Source of the DNA: Methylobacterium amylolyticum
GTDB lineage: Bacteria > Pseudomonadota > Alphaproteobacteria > Rhizobiales > Beijerinckiaceae
DNA: 64,000 bases
Reading direction: 5' to 3'
NCBI RefSeq assembly: GCF_030700245.1
Contig: NZ_JAUYZI010000001.1
Span: 248,001 to 312,000 of the forward strand
The stretch's first letter is position 1. Every line of letters starts with the position of its first letter. This document shows, one piece after another, positions 1-9,602 of the stretch. A program made the translations under genes and the position numbers. The notes beneath the pieces were generated by a model. It saw only the letters and a program-made list of their open reading frames with translations, was not told the DNA's origin and ran no database searches.

Positions 1-1
1 G

Positions 2-610
2 TTGGAGACCCTGAGACGCGTCGACGCGACGTTTCGCGAGATCCCGCATACGGCCGATGGCCGGCGGACGACGAAGTTCCGTAACGCGCGCCGATACGAA
101 GTCGAGTTCCTCACCCCCAATCGCGGCAGCGCGGATTACGCCGGCAGGCCGGCGGACATGCCGGCCCTCGGCGGGGCCTCCGCCGAGCCTCTGCGGTTCT
201 TCGACTTCCTGATCTACCAGCCGGTGCGGTCGGTCCTGCTCCACCGGAACGGCGTCGGCGTGGTCGTGCCCGCCCCGGAGCGGTACGCCGTGCACAAGCT
301 CATCGTCGCGCACCGCCGCCGAGACGACGCGGCTGGGCGGCTCAAGCGTGACAAGGACGCCCTCCAGGCAGCCGTGCTGAGCACGGCCCTGATCGAGACC
401 CGACGAGCGGACGAACTCGCCGGCGCCTTCGCGGAGGCATGGGACCGGGGACCGGCGTGGCGGCACGCCCTGCGCGGCGGCTTGGCCGGTCTGCCGACCC
501 GGATGCGAACCGCCGTGGTGAGCGGGTTGGCGGAAGGCTTGCAGCGCGTCGGAGAAGATCCCGCTGCCTACCGGTTGGATGGGTATCCTGCTTCGTCAGA
601 CATCGCGTGA
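2..610 (+). CDS. Nucleotidyltransferase-fold protein (GSU2403-like), 5' truncated
   Basis: The frame is open from the window edge and the visible part encodes about 202 residues, so the N-terminus is probably outside the window; the TTG at base 2 is not a convincing start. The visible part resembles the C-terminal portion of the GSU2403 family of nucleotidyltransferase-fold proteins: a short sheet-like stretch ending in FFDFLIYQPVRSVLLHR, then the conserved APERYAVHKLIVAHRR segment, then a helical C-terminus. The substrate of this family is unknown to me and no catalytic aspartate pair is visible in this fragment. It is followed, 41 nt on, by the converging lptB gene. Family assignment is by recall of the PERYAVHKL motif and is moderately sure; the function is open. 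Confidence 0.6.
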   Translation: METLRRVDATFREIPHTADGRRTTKFRNARRYEVEFLTPNRGSADYAGRPADMPALGGASAEPLRFFDFLIYQPVRSVLLHRNGVGVVVPAPERYAVHKLIVAHRRRDDAAGRLKRDKDALQAAVLSTALIETRRADELAGAFAEAWDRGPAWRHALRGGLAGLPTRMRTAVVSGLAEGLQRVGEDPAAYRLDGYPASSDIA

Positions 611-651
611 CTTGCCTGCCGCGCGGCGCGCGTCGACGGACCGCCGGTGCG

Positions 652-1509
652 TCAGAGCCGGAAATCCTCGCCCAGATACAGCCGCCGCGCCTCGGGGTTG
701 GCCACGATCTCCTCCGGCGTGCCCTCGGTGAGGATCCGGCCGGAATGGGCGATGTAGGCGCGGTCGATCAGGCCCAGCGTCTCGCGCACGTTGTGGTCGG
801 TGATCAGCACGCCGATGCCGCGCTGCTTGAGGTGCTTCACCAGATCCTGGATGTCGCCCACCGCGATCGGATCGATGCCCGCGAACGGCTCGTCGAGCAG
901 CATGAAGGTCGGCGAGGAGGCGAGCGCCCGGGCGATCTCGCAGCGGCGGCGCTCGCCGCCCGACAGGGCGATCGAGGGCGCCTTGCGCAGGCGGGCGATG
1001 TCGAACTCCTCCAGCAGCGCGTCGAGCTTCTTCGCGCGCGCCTTGCGGTCGGGCTCGGCCACCTCCAGCACGGCGCGGATGTTGTCCTCGACCGACAGGC
1101 CGCGGAAGATCGAGGCCTCCTGCGGCAGGTAGCCGATGCCCAGCCGCGCCCGCTGGTACATCGGCAGGTGGGTGATCGTCAGGCCGTCGAGGCTGATATG
1201 GCCGCGGTCGGCCGCCACCAGCCCGGTGATCATGTAGAAGATCGTGGTCTTGCCGGCGCCGTTCGGCCCGAGCAGCCCCACCGCCTCGCCGGTGCGCACC
1301 GTGAGCCCGGCCTCGTGGACCACCGTGCGGGCGCCGTAGCTCTTGCGCAGGCCGTGCACGGCGAGGATGCCGGGCCCGCCCGCCTCGGCCGCCACGGGCA
1401 TCTCGGCCTCCGCCGGGCGCGCGGCGCCGCGCCCGAGGAGGCGGCCGAGCAGGGAGGGCCGTCCGGCCCGCGCCGGGGCCCGGTCGCGGAGCGCCACGGC
1501 GCCGCTCAC
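652..1509 (-). CDS. lptB: LPS export ABC transporter ATP-binding protein LptB
   Basis: ATPase of the LptB2FGC machine that extracts lipopolysaccharide from the inner membrane for delivery along the LptA bridge. The sequence shows Walker A GPNGAGKTT, the Q-loop region GYLPQEASIF, signature LSGGERRR, Walker B FMLLDEPFAGID and switch histidine ITDHN, all in the order and spacing of LptB. I chose the GTG at 1509 because it overlaps the lptA stop in a GTGA junction. This gives 285 residues with a basic N-terminal extension of about 36 residues. The ATG at 1401 would give the more usual length of about 249. It is the last gene of lptC-lptA-lptB; lptF, lptG and lptD are not in the window. Family identity is secure, the start is not. 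Confidence 0.9.
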   Translation of the reverse strand: MSGAVALRDRAPARAGRPSLLGRLLGRGAARPAEAEMPVAAEAGGPGILAVHGLRKSYGARTVVHEAGLTVRTGEAVGLLGPNGAGKTTIFYMITGLVAADRGHISLDGLTITHLPMYQRARLGIGYLPQEASIFRGLSVEDNIRAVLEVAEPDRKARAKKLDALLEEFDIARLRKAPSIALSGGERRRCEIARALASSPTFMLLDEPFAGIDPIAVGDIQDLVKHLKQRGIGVLITDHNVRETLGLIDRAYIAHSGRILTEGTPEEIVANPEARRLYLGEDFRL

Positions 1510-2192
1510 TGCGCCTGGACGCGCGGCCTGCCCGGTGCGGGCCCTTGCGCGCAGCCCTTCGCCTTGCCGTCCCGGGCCTCGGCCTTCTCGCCCGGCACGA
1601 ACAGGGCCGAGACGCGCCCGCCCGCCACCGGGTCCATGTTCGCCCGGCCGCTGTTCATGTCGTAGACGAGGCGCTGCCCGCGGGTGACGTTCTGGCACTG
1701 GCTCAGCACGACGTTGCCGGTGAGCACGATGCGCTTGGCATCCTGGTCGAACACCGCGTGGTCGCCGGTGGCGACCTGATCCTTCTGCACCACGGTGACC
1801 GGTCCGGCGCACTCGACCTTCTGGATCCCGTTCTCCGCCGGGTTTCTTTGGGACGGGGCGGCCTGGGCATCCGAAGCGTCGGCGTCCGCCTTCCCCTTGC
1901 CGGCGGAAGAATCCTTGCCGCGCTTGTAGTGCACGGTCATCGTCGAGCAGCGGATCGTGCTCTCGCCCTGGACGGCCACCACGTTGCCCGCGAACACCGC
2001 CCGGTTCTCGCGGTCGAACACGTCGAGCCGGTCCGCGTCGATCTTGATCGGCTCCTTGCCGCCGCCGCCGAGATTGCCGAAGGGCGAGGCGGCGTCTTTC
2101 TTCGGCGCGGCCGTCTGCGCCGCCGCCGGGACGGCGCAGGCGAGGGAAACGGCGAGCGCGGCGCCGAGGATGCGGGACAGCGGCGCGGTCAC
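1506..2192 (-). CDS. lptA: LptA/OstA family periplasmic LPS transport protein
   Basis: Periplasmic bridge protein that carries lipopolysaccharide between LptC and LptD. It starts with a signal peptide (basic start, hydrophobic residues about 5-22, cleavage near VPAAAQ), followed by an OstA domain with repeated beta motifs (KIDADRLDVFDRENRAVFAG, then GDHAVFDQDAKRIVLTGNV). A hydrophilic Ala/Lys/Asp-rich insertion of about 30 residues (around KRGKDSSAGKGKADADASD) splits the domain, as in other Rhizobiales homologues. The C-terminus is a charged proline-rich tail. The ATG overlaps the lptC stop by 4 nt, and the stop overlaps the putative lptB GTG, so the three are probably translationally coupled. 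Confidence 0.88.
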   Translation of the reverse strand: MTAPLSRILGAALAVSLACAVPAAAQTAAPKKDAASPFGNLGGGGKEPIKIDADRLDVFDRENRAVFAGNVVAVQGESTIRCSTMTVHYKRGKDSSAGKGKADADASDAQAAPSQRNPAENGIQKVECAGPVTVVQKDQVATGDHAVFDQDAKRIVLTGNVVLSQCQNVTRGQRLVYDMNSGRANMDPVAGGRVSALFVPGEKAEARDGKAKGCAQGPAPGRPRVQAQ

Positions 2193-2890
2193 GGCCGGTC
2201 TCCCGCGGGCGCGGCGTCCGAGGTCAGGATCCGCGGTGCGGCCGCGGGCTCGGGGCCGATCACGACGCGGACGTTGCCGACGAAGGAGATCACCCGGCCG
2301 TTCTCGACCACGTCGAGACCGTCGGCCTCCACCATCCCCCGCGGCGTCGAGACCGAGACCGGCTCGCGCGAGGTGATCGAGCCGGTCTTGAACGCCACGG
2401 CGGCCGAGCGCAGCCGCGCCGCCTCGCCGCGGTCGGTGTCGATGCGGATGTCGGTCTTCAGGTCCAGCGTCTCGCGGCCGGTGTCGAACAGGCCCGAGGC
2501 CGCCGAGAGCCGCGCCTGCCCGCCGTTGTCGTCCGTGGCGATGTGGCCGCGCATCCGCTCCAGCTCGATCAGGCTGGGCTTGCGCACGTCCTGCAACGCG
2601 GCGTCGGCGGTGACCTCGTAACCGCGCGAGCCCTTGCGGAAGCCCGAGAGTTTGGGGCTCTCCATCCGCACCTTGCTGCCGGCCAGCGTGACGGGGCCGA
2701 CCGTGACGCCGGGCAGGCTCGCCGCGAAGGGGTTGAACAGGTAGGCGAGCAGCGCGGCGACCGACCCGCCGGCCGCGAGCGGGATCAGCCGGCGCAGGCG
2801 CCGCACCCGGTCGCTGTGGCGGGTGGCGCGGGCATGCGCCCGCGTGCGGGCCGCGGCCCCTCCGTTGCTGGCGTCCTCGACCGGGTTCAT
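2189..2890 (-). CDS. lptC: LPS export protein LptC
   Basis: Bitopic inner-membrane protein that receives LPS from LptB2FG and passes it to LptA. A basic cytoplasmic N-terminus (residues 1-33, rich in Arg and His) precedes one transmembrane helix (about 35-53, LIPLAAGGSVAALLAYLF) and a periplasmic LptC/YrbK-type beta domain that contains MESPKLSGF, YEVTADAALQD and DIRIDTDRGEA segments. At 233 residues it matches alphaproteobacterial LptC. It is first in the lptC-lptA-lptB set and overlaps lptA by ATGA. The gene upstream on this strand is htpG, 164 nt away. Confidence 0.85.
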   Translation of the reverse strand: MNPVEDASNGGAAARTRAHARATRHSDRVRRLRRLIPLAAGGSVAALLAYLFNPFAASLPGVTVGPVTLAGSKVRMESPKLSGFRKGSRGYEVTADAALQDVRKPSLIELERMRGHIATDDNGGQARLSAASGLFDTGRETLDLKTDIRIDTDRGEAARLRSAAVAFKTGSITSREPVSVSTPRGMVEADGLDVVENGRVISFVGNVRVVIGPEPAAAPRILTSDAAPAGDRP

Positions 2891-2968
2891 GCGGTGTCCG
2901 AACGGCGCGGCCCGAACGCCGCGCCAGGGGGGAATCAGGCGCGCGCGGCCCCCACCGCGCCCGCGCCT

Positions 2969-2993
2969 CCGGCCGGGGAATGCCCCCGACCGG
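2969..2993 (-). terminator. GC-rich hairpin downstream of htpG
   Basis: A 10-bp inverted repeat with one G-U-type mismatch (CCGGTCGGGG / CCCCGGCCGG on the minus strand) and a 5-nt loop lies between the htpG stop (3055) and the lptC start (2890). There is no following T tract, so it is a possible attenuator or terminator rather than a clear intrinsic one. Confidence 0.35.
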
Positions 2994-3054
2994 TGGCGAA
3001 GTTATGGCTCGGCCGTTTCCGAATGATCAACCGAACCCGCAATCTCCGCGGTGG

Positions 3055-4887
3055 TCAGGCGCCGCGGGCGGCGGCGAGCGCCGCGGCGACGGTCCGCGCG
3101 AAGGCGGCGGGGTCGCGCGGGCTGTCGCCGTCCTGGATCCGGGCGAGATCGAGCAGCGTGCCGGCCGATGCGGGCAGGTCCGATTCGGGAGCCCCGGCGA
3201 GCGCCCGAATCAGCGGGTGCCGCGGGTTGATCTCCAGCACCGGCTGGGCGGCGCCGCCGCGGCCGGCCCGGCGCATCAGCCGCTGCATCTGGAGATCCGG
3301 CCCGCCTGTGCCGGCCGAGAGCACCACGGCGCTGTCGACGAGGCGGTCGGTGACGCGCACGTCCGAGACCTCGGCGCCGAGCGCGGCCTTCACCGCGGCC
3401 ACGAAGGCATCGATGCCCTCGACCGCCTCGGCCTCGCCGCCCTCGGGGGCGAACTTCGACAGGTCGAGGCCGCCCTGCGTGATCGAGCGCAGCGGCTTCT
3501 CCTCGAATGTGCCGAGCTGCTCGGGCCAGAAGGCGTCGACGTGGTCGGAGAGCAGCAGCACCTCCAGCCCGCGGGCGCGGAAGCCTTCGAGCTGGGCGGA
3601 GGATTTCAGCGCCTCGGCATCGTCGGCGACGAGGTAGTAGATCGCCTCCTGCCCGTCCTTCATCCGCGAGACGTAGTCCGGCAGCGAGGTCCAGCCCTCG
3701 ACCGCCGAGGAGCGGAAGCGCAGGAGCGGCGCGATCTCGCCCCGGCGCTCGTGGTCCTCGTAGATGCCCTCCTTGAGGACGGGGCCGAAATTCTCCCAGA
3801 ACGTCTCGTAATCCTCGCCCTTCTTGGCGCGGCTCGTCAGCTCGGAGACGACGCGGCCGGTGACCGCCCGGCGGATCCGCGCGAGCGCGGGCGTCGATTG
3901 CAGCATCTCCCGAGAGACGTTGAGCGGCAGGTCCTCGGTGTCGACCACGCCCTGGACGAAGCGCAGCCACGCGGGCAGCAGCTCGGCCTCGTCGGTGATG
4001 AACATCCGGCGCACGTGCAGCCGCACCTTGCTCTGCCGGTCGTTGTCGAGCGCCTGGAACGGCTTCATGCCCGGCACGAACAGCAGCGCCGAGAATTCGA
4101 GCTGCCCCTCCGCCCGCCAGTGCAGGGTCGCCCACGGCTTGTCGAAGTTCATGCCGACCGAGCGGTAGAACTCCGCGTACTGCTCCTCGGTGACCTCGGA
4201 CTTGGGCTTGCGCCAAAGGGCGGAGCCCTGGTTGGCCGCCTCGTCCTTGCCCTCGCGGACGATCGCCACCGGCACGGTGATGAAGTCGGCCCATTTCCGC
4301 ACGAGGTGGTCGAGCCGGTAGGGCTCCAGGTACTCGTCGGCGTCCTCCTTGAGGTGGAGGACGATGTCGGTGCCGGGCTCGGCGCGCTCGGCCTTCTCCA
4401 GCGTGTAGCTGCCCTGGCCCTCGGAGGCCCAGGTCCACGCCTCGTCCGAGCCGGCCCGCCGCGAGGTGACGGTCACCCGGTCGGCCACCATGAAGGCCGA
4501 GTAGAAGCCGACGCCGAACTGGCCGATCAGGCTCGGGCGATCCTCGGCGTTGGCCGATTCGAGCGTCTGCGAGAAGGCGCGGGTGCCCGAGCGGGCGATG
4601 GTGCCGAGGTTCTGCGCCAGATCCTCCTTGGCCATGCCGATGCCCGCGTCCGACACGGTCAGCGTGCGCGCCGCCTTGTCGGGGGCGATGCGGACCTTGG
4701 CGTCCGCCGGCAGGGCGCTCGCCGCCGAGGTCAGCGCCTCGAAGCGGCGCCGGTCCATCGCGTCGGCGGCGTTGGCGACCAGCTCGCGCAGGAAGATCTC
4801 GCGGTCGGAATAGAGCGCGTGCACGACGAGGTCGAGGAGCCGACCCACCTCCGCCCCGAACGCGTGCCGCTCGATCGTCTCGCTCAC
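3055..4887 (-). CDS. htpG: Molecular chaperone HtpG (Hsp90)
   Basis: Cytosolic ATP-dependent chaperone of the Hsp90 family. Visible features in order: N-terminal GHKL ATPase domain with [19 protein letters not shown], the DAGIGM lid motif and [15 protein letters not shown]; a middle domain with the client/ATP-contact region [11 protein letters not shown]; and a C-terminal dimerisation domain. The start is the GTG at 4887, preceded by GGAGACATCACCC; this gives 610 residues, close to the usual 620-630. The gene stands alone, with a hairpin downstream. The diverging gene at 5212 leaves about 320 nt of upstream sequence in which I see no clear heat-shock promoter. Confidence 0.96.
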   Translation of the reverse strand: MSETIERHAFGAEVGRLLDLVVHALYSDREIFLRELVANAADAMDRRRFEALTSAASALPADAKVRIAPDKAARTLTVSDAGIGMAKEDLAQNLGTIARSGTRAFSQTLESANAEDRPSLIGQFGVGFYSAFMVADRVTVTSRRAGSDEAWTWASEGQGSYTLEKAERAEPGTDIVLHLKEDADEYLEPYRLDHLVRKWADFITVPVAIVREGKDEAANQGSALWRKPKSEVTEEQYAEFYRSVGMNFDKPWATLHWRAEGQLEFSALLFVPGMKPFQALDNDRQSKVRLHVRRMFITDEAELLPAWLRFVQGVVDTEDLPLNVSREMLQSTPALARIRRAVTGRVVSELTSRAKKGEDYETFWENFGPVLKEGIYEDHERRGEIAPLLRFRSSAVEGWTSLPDYVSRMKDGQEAIYYLVADDAEALKSSAQLEGFRARGLEVLLLSDHVDAFWPEQLGTFEEKPLRSITQGGLDLSKFAPEGGEAEAVEGIDAFVAAVKAALGAEVSDVRVTDRLVDSAVVLSAGTGGPDLQMQRLMRRAGRGGAAQPVLEINPRHPLIRALAGAPESDLPASAGTLLDLARIQDGDSPRDPAAFARTVAAALAAARGA

Positions 4888-5211
4888 GGGTGATGTCTCC
4901 GTTGCCTGGAAATGCGCGGGCGATATGCCCCCGGCTCCGGCGGTTTTCAATCCGAGATGCCCTGCCGGTGTGCCCCGCAGAGGTGCACCGGCGAGATGCC
5001 CCGCCGAACGCGCCCGCCGCGGCCGCCCGGCGGCGACGCCCGCCCGATCGGGCCCCAGTCCCGCGTTCCGCCGCGCGAATACTGTCGGCCCACTCCGTGC
5101 GCGGGCGCACCACGGCACCGGCCAAGCGTGATAGTGTCGATCCGGCAGGCAGACGGCCGGCAAGACAGTATCCGCCCCAAGATCCGCACCCCCGAGCCAC
5201 CGGAGACCGAC
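4888..5211. promoter_or_regulatory. Divergent intergenic region htpG / secreted protein
   Basis: 324 nt between the divergent starts of htpG and the small secreted protein. It must hold both promoters. I found no sigma-32-like consensus, palindromic operator, tRNA or small gene that I could defend. Confidence 0.3.
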
Positions 5212-5700
5212 ATGACCCCGCGCAGCTTCGCCCTCGCGACCGCCCTCGTGCTCGGCCTGACCGGCCTCGCCCAGGCCCAGGCGCGCAGCACGTGGCAGGA
5301 GCCCGAGCGGCGCCCGGCGGGCGGCCAACCCGCGCAGGCCGTCGAGACCGCTCCACGGGCCGAGACCGCCGCGCCGGCCCGGACCCGGGAGGCCCAGGCC
5401 CTGCCGCCGCGCGACCCGTCGCCGGCCGAGGCGCGGGCGCCGGCCGAGGTGCGGGCGCCAGCCTCTCGGGACGCGCAGGCTCCGGCCGCGCGGGAGACGA
5501 CGCCGGCGGCGCGCCCCCGGGCCGAGGCCCGCCCCCGCGCCGAGCGGCGCCGCGAGGTCCGCTCGGCGCGCTACCAGGGCGGCAGCGGCGCGACCTGGAG
5601 GACGGGCCGGGACAGCCACGGCTTCGCCGGCAGCTTCGGCGGCTGCCACTTCCGCGGCTCCGCCGGTCCGAACGGCTACCGGCTCGACCGGTCCTGCTGA
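5212..5700 (+). CDS. Small secreted Ala/Pro/Arg-rich protein of unknown function
   Basis: 162 residues, not recognised as a named family. An N-terminal signal peptide ([20 protein letters not shown], then QAQA) is followed by about 95 residues of low complexity rich in Ala, Pro, Arg and Glu, including a near-perfect 18-nt tandem duplication around 5423-5458 that encodes [12 protein letters not shown]. The C-terminal 45 residues are different: a Gly/Ser/aromatic segment with [15 protein letters not shown] and a terminal cysteine, which could form one disulphide. The start is the ATG preceded by GGAGACCGAC. The C-terminal segment looks like the conserved part. Export to the periplasm is the only prediction I make. 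Confidence 0.6.
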   Translation: MTPRSFALATALVLGLTGLAQAQARSTWQEPERRPAGGQPAQAVETAPRAETAAPARTREAQALPPRDPSPAEARAPAEVRAPASRDAQAPAARETTPAARPRAEARPRAERRREVRSARYQGGSGATWRTGRDSHGFAGSFGGCHFRGSAGPNGYRLDRSC

Positions 5701-5796
5701 GGCGGGACGCGATGGGGAAGAGACCGATCGGCGAACCGGCCCTCTCGGTCGCCGACAGAACCTCGAGCCTGTTCGGGGAGCTTCTCCCAGCTCCTC

Positions 5797-5907
5797 CCTC
5801 ATCCTGAGGTGCCGCGAAGCGGCCTCGAAGGAGGGTTCCAGGGATCGCGCGGCCGGCTGGAGGGCTCCTTCGAGGCCTCCGCTGCGCTCCGGCACCTCAG
5901 GATGAGG
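5797..5907. repeat. Palindromic dispersed repeat, family 1, copy 1
   Basis: A 111-bp imperfect palindrome bounded by CCTCATCCTGAGG and its complement CCTCAGGATGAGG, with inner arms GCGGCCTCGAAGGAGGG and GGCTCCTTCGAGGCCTCCG. A second copy lies at 12264-12377. It sits in the gap between the secreted protein and nadC and would form a long hairpin in RNA from either strand. Confidence 0.85.
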
Positions 5908-6002
5908 TGAGAGGGTAGGATCGAAGGTTCAGCGCGGACCTGCGATCGGTTCGCTTGTTCAAACAGGCTCCCTGAGCCTCCCGAAGGACCAGAGCACTCG
6001 CT

Positions 6003-6857
6003 TCAGGCGGCGTCGAGCCCGAGATCGATGATCGCGGCGCTGTGGGTGATCCAGCCGCAGGAGATCAGGTCGACCCCGGACGCCGCGACCGCGCCGACCG
6101 TGGCGGCCGTGATGCGGCCGGAGGCTTCCGAGAGGGCGCGGCCGTCGATCATCCCGACCGCGCGGGCGAGCTGCTCCGGGTTCATGTTGTCGAGGAGCAC
6201 CGCGTCGACGCCGACCGAGAGGGCTTCGGCGAGCTGGTCGAGGTCGTCGACCTCGCACTCGATCTTCACGAGGTGCCCGGCCCGGGCGCGGGCCCGCTCG
6301 ATCGCCGGCACGATGCCGCCGGCCACCGCCACGTGGTTGTCCTTGATCAGGACCGCGTCGTCGAGGCCGAAGCGGTGATTCGAGCCGCCACCGGCCCGCA
6401 CCGCGTGCTTCTCCAGGGCGCGCAGGCCCGGCGTGGTCTTGCGGGTGCAGACGATCGACGCCTTGCCGTGCGGCCGGGCCGCCTCGACGAGGCCGTTGGT
6501 CGCCGTGGCGACCCCCGACATCCGGCACAGCAGGTTGAGGGCGACGCGCTCGGCGGTGAGGATCGCCCGCGCCGGGCCCTCCAGCCGCAAGACCACGTCG
6601 CCGGGGCGCACCCGGGCGCCGTCGCCAAGCGCGACGCCGACCCGCACCTCGGGATCGACCAGGGCGAAGGCGATCGCCGCGGCGTCGGTGCCGGAGATGA
6701 CGCCGTCCTGGCGGGCGGCGATGACGCCCGCCATCCGCGCGCCCGGCGGGACGATCGCGTCGGTGGTGATGTCGCCGGCCCGGCCGAGATCCTCGACGAG
6801 CGCGGCGCGCACGATCGGCTCCACGAGGAGCCGCGGCAGGGGAAGGATGTCGGTCAT
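6003..6857 (-). CDS. nadC: Nicotinate-nucleotide pyrophosphorylase (carboxylating)
   Basis: Quinolinate phosphoribosyltransferase: converts quinolinate and PRPP to nicotinate mononucleotide, CO2 and pyrophosphate, the third step of de novo NAD synthesis. Diagnostic segments: [13 protein letters not shown] near the N-terminus, [29 protein letters not shown] (substrate phosphate binding), [20 protein letters not shown] and the C-terminal barrel motifs ECEVDDLDQ and [10 protein letters not shown]. At 284 residues it has normal length. Its ATG overlaps the nadB stop by 4 nt, so it is the third gene of nadA-nadB-nadC and should share control from the operators before nadA. Confidence 0.96.
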   Translation of the reverse strand: MTDILPLPRLLVEPIVRAALVEDLGRAGDITTDAIVPPGARMAGVIAARQDGVISGTDAAAIAFALVDPEVRVGVALGDGARVRPGDVVLRLEGPARAILTAERVALNLLCRMSGVATATNGLVEAARPHGKASIVCTRKTTPGLRALEKHAVRAGGGSNHRFGLDDAVLIKDNHVAVAGGIVPAIERARARAGHLVKIECEVDDLDQLAEALSVGVDAVLLDNMNPEQLARAVGMIDGRALSEASGRITAATVGAVAASGVDLISCGWITHSAAIIDLGLDAA

Positions 6858-8416
6858 CGGGCCAAAATCTCTTCGACGCTCTGTTCGACAGACTCTCCGA
6901 CGACCGCATCGGCGGCCGGCGCCCCGGCAAGCGCCTGCGCCAGCGTCGTCTCGGTGTGGCGCGGCGGCGCGGCGTGCGGGAAGTCGCTGCGCCAGTGGGC
7001 GCCGCGGCTCTCGGTGCGCGTGAGCGCCCCGCGGGCGATCAGCAGGGCGACGAGGGCGGCGTCGCAGGTCCGCGCGTCGCGAGCGAAGGTCTCCGCCGCG
7101 GCGGCGAGGCCGGCGGCGTCGCGCACCACGCCGACATTGGACTCCATCAGCGCGCGCAGGGCCGGCAGGTCCGGGGTCCCGCGGACGGCGTCCGTCTCCG
7201 GTAGCAGCCGGCCGGGGACCGGCGCGTCGAGGGCGTCGGCGATGAAGCCCGCGTAGGCGAGCCCTTCGAGCAGGGAGTTGCTGGCGAGCCGGTTCGCCCC
7301 GTGCAGTCCGGTGGAGGAGACCTCGCCGCAGGCGTAGAGGCCGGGCACGCTGGTGGCGCCACCCCCGTCCACGCGAATCCCGCCCATGTGGTAGTGGGCC
7401 GCCGGCCGCACCGGGATCGGCTGCGTCGCCGGGTCGATGCCGGCCGCGCGGCAGAGGCCGGCCACCGTGGGGAAACGGGTCGGCATCGCCGCGCCGAGCG
7501 CTCCGCGGGCGTCGAGATAGACGGTCCGGCCGCGCTGGAGCGCCCCGAAGATGCCGCGGGCGACCACGTCGCGGGGGGCGAGGTCGCCGCCGCTGATGCC
7601 GGCCATCACCGCCTCGCCGCGCTCGTCGATCAGCCGCGCGCCCTCGCCGCGCAGGGCCTCGGTGGCGAGCGGCATCGGGTCGGCGCCCGCCGCGATGGCG
7701 GTGGGGTGGAACTGCACGAACTCCATGTCGCGCAGCACGGCGCCGGCCCGGGCGGCCAGCGCGAGGCCGCGGCCGGTGGCGCCCGGCGGGTTGGTGGTCG
7801 CCGCGTAGAGCGCGCCGACGCCGCCGGTGGCGAGCACCACGGCCCGAGCCGGGATGCGGAACCGGGCGCCGTCGCGCTCGGCGACCACGCCGGCCACCGC
7901 CCCGGAGGCGTCGCGCAGCAGGTCGCGCACGTCCGCCGTCACGACCTCGACGGAGGGGGCGGCGAGCACCGCGCGCACCAGCCCTTCGAGCACCCGCGCC
8001 CCGGTGGCGTCGCCGCCCGAGCGGACGATGCGCCGACGGCCGTGCGCGGCCTCCAGGCCAAGCGCCAGGGCGCCGTCGTCGCGCCGATCGAACGGCACGC
8101 CGATCCGCACCAGCCAGTCGATCAGCCGCGGCCCCTCGGCCGCGACCCGGAGCGCCACGTCGGGCTCGGTCAGCCCGGCACCCGCCGCCCCGGTGTCGGC
8201 GGCGTGGAGGTCGGCGGCGTCGTCGGCGCCGACCGCGGCGGCGATGCCGCCCTGCGCCCAGCCCGTGGCGGTGCCGAGCCCGATGGGCGCGGCGGTGACC
8301 AGGGTCACCGGGCGGGGCGCCAACCGCAGCGCGACGCTGAGGCCGGCGACGCCGCCGCCGACCACCACGACGCGGTCGGCCGGGTCGCGCAGAAGTGCCC
8401 GGATCGGCGCGTTCAT
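6854..8416 (-). CDS. nadB: L-aspartate oxidase
   Basis: FAD enzyme that oxidises L-aspartate to iminoaspartate, the first step of de novo NAD synthesis. The Rossmann FAD motif [17 protein letters not shown] is near the N-terminus. Then follow the fumarate reductase/succinate dehydrogenase-type segments [39 protein letters not shown] and [15 protein letters not shown], with [19 protein letters not shown] in the C-terminal FAD site. The 520-residue product starts at the ATG at 8416, overlapping the nadA stop; it ends in a shortened helical C-terminal domain. Coupled to nadC by ATGA. Confidence 0.95.
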   Translation of the reverse strand: MNAPIRALLRDPADRVVVVGGGVAGLSVALRLAPRPVTLVTAAPIGLGTATGWAQGGIAAAVGADDAADLHAADTGAAGAGLTEPDVALRVAAEGPRLIDWLVRIGVPFDRRDDGALALGLEAAHGRRRIVRSGGDATGARVLEGLVRAVLAAPSVEVVTADVRDLLRDASGAVAGVVAERDGARFRIPARAVVLATGGVGALYAATTNPPGATGRGLALAARAGAVLRDMEFVQFHPTAIAAGADPMPLATEALRGEGARLIDERGEAVMAGISGGDLAPRDVVARGIFGALQRGRTVYLDARGALGAAMPTRFPTVAGLCRAAGIDPATQPIPVRPAAHYHMGGIRVDGGGATSVPGLYACGEVSSTGLHGANRLASNSLLEGLAYAGFIADALDAPVPGRLLPETDAVRGTPDLPALRALMESNVGVVRDAAGLAAAAETFARDARTCDAALVALLIARGALTRTESRGAHWRSDFPHAAPPRHTETTLAQALAGAPAADAVVGESVEQSVEEILAR

Positions 8417-9438
8417 CGCGTCCTCACGGCGAGCATGCGCTCCACCGCGGCGCGGGCGCGGTCGGCGAGCGCGGGGTCGACGGTGACCTCGTGGGTCATC
8501 GTCTCCAGGGCGCGGCGGATGTTGGCCAAGCTCATCCGCTTCATGTGCGGGCACATGTTGCAGGGCTTGATGAACTCGATGTCCGGGTTCTGGGCGGCGA
8601 TGTTGTCGGCCATCGAGCACTCGGTGACGAGCACCACCTGCGACGGCCGCTTCTGGACGACGAAGTCCATCATCATCGCGGTCGAGCCGGAGAAATCCGA
8701 TTCGGCGACCACGTCCGGCGGGCATTCCGGGTGGGCGATGACGGTGACGCCGGGGTAGCTGTCGCGCACGTCGCGGATGTCGGCGGGGGTGAAGCGCTCG
8801 TGCACCTCGCAGTGCCCGGCCCAGGTCAGGATCTCGACCTCCGGCACCTCGGCCTGGACGTTCTGGGCCAGGAACTCGTCGGGGATCATCAGCACCCGGG
8901 GCGCGTTCAGCGAGCGCACCACCGCCACCGCGTTGCCGCTGGTGCAGCACAGGTCCGATTCGGCCTTCACCGCCGCGGAGGTGTTGACGTAGGTCACCAC
9001 CGGCACGCCCGGGTATTTCCGCCGAAGCCCGCGCACGTCTTCCGCGGTGATCGAGTCCGCGAGCGAGCAGCCGGCGCCCATGTCCGGGATCAGCACGGTC
9101 TTGGCCGGATTGAGGAGCTTGGCCGTCTCCGCCATGAAGTGGACGCCGGCCAGCACGATCACGTCGGCGTCGACGTTCACCGCCTCGCGGGCGAGCGCGA
9201 GGCTGTCGCCGACGATGTCCGACACCGTGTGGAAGATCTCCGGCGCTTGGTAGTTGTGCGCGAGGATCACGGCGTTCCGCTCGCGCTTGAGCCGCAGGAT
9301 CGCCTCGATGTCGGGGGCGAGCGCCGGCCACTCGATCGCCGGAACGTGCCGGCTGACGCGGGCGTACAGGTCGGGAAGCGGCAGGGCCCCGGCATCGAAA
9401 CCGCGGGGGCGGGAGACAGGCGCGACGGTCGCCGCCAT
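8413..9438 (-). CDS. nadA: Quinolinate synthase NadA
   Basis: [4Fe-4S] enzyme that condenses iminoaspartate with dihydroxyacetone phosphate to give quinolinate. The sequence has the three-fold repeated domain typical of NadA, with [20 protein letters not shown], the cysteine segments [21 protein letters not shown] and [10 protein letters not shown], and a C-terminal [14 protein letters not shown]. The start is the ATG at 9438, preceded by AAGGAGGACGCC, an excellent ribosome binding site; an ATG 30 nt upstream lies inside the operator palindrome and is less likely. First gene of nadABC, 341 residues. Confidence 0.96.
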   Translation of the reverse strand: MAATVAPVSRPRGFDAGALPLPDLYARVSRHVPAIEWPALAPDIEAILRLKRERNAVILAHNYQAPEIFHTVSDIVGDSLALAREAVNVDADVIVLAGVHFMAETAKLLNPAKTVLIPDMGAGCSLADSITAEDVRGLRRKYPGVPVVTYVNTSAAVKAESDLCCTSGNAVAVVRSLNAPRVLMIPDEFLAQNVQAEVPEVEILTWAGHCEVHERFTPADIRDVRDSYPGVTVIAHPECPPDVVAESDFSGSTAMMMDFVVQKRPSQVVLVTECSMADNIAAQNPDIEFIKPCNMCPHMKRMSLANIRRALETMTHEVTVDPALADRARAAVERMLAVRTR

Positions 9439-9451
9439 GGCGTCCTCCTTT

Positions 9452-9468
9452 ATGCTCACTTTGAGCAT
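9452..9468. promoter_or_regulatory. Palindromic operator proximal to nadA (NadQ-like)
   Basis: Perfect inverted repeat ATGCTCA-CTT-TGAGCAT, 13 bp upstream of the nadA ATG and just before its ribosome binding site. Position and sequence fit a repressor operator controlling nadABC. Assignment to NadQ, the alphaproteobacterial NAD-synthesis repressor, is from memory of the regulon and not proven here; no nadQ gene is in the window. Confidence 0.65.
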
Positions 9469-9509
9469 TGTGCCGCCTAACTTATGGGGCCGGCGGGCGC
9501 CTGTCCAGA

Positions 9510-9528
9510 TATGCTAGCCCTGAGCATA
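9510..9528. promoter_or_regulatory. Second, imperfect copy of the nadA operator
   Basis: TATGCT-AGCCCTG-AGCATA, centred 59 bp upstream of the first palindrome. On the minus strand one half is the perfect ATGCTCA half-site. Two phased sites would allow cooperative or looped repression. Confidence 0.55.
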
Positions 9529-9602
9529 AATCTTTTGCGGTGCGATGTTTCGCTGCGCTGCGGCGAGAACGGGGCTCCGGGAGGCGTCCGGCGCGCGAGG
9601 GG

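Noticed and set aside
5212..5700. Repetitive Ala/Pro region considered as a tandem-repeat regulatory locus
   Set aside because: Only one near-perfect 18-bp duplication, in frame, with no sign of variable copy number.
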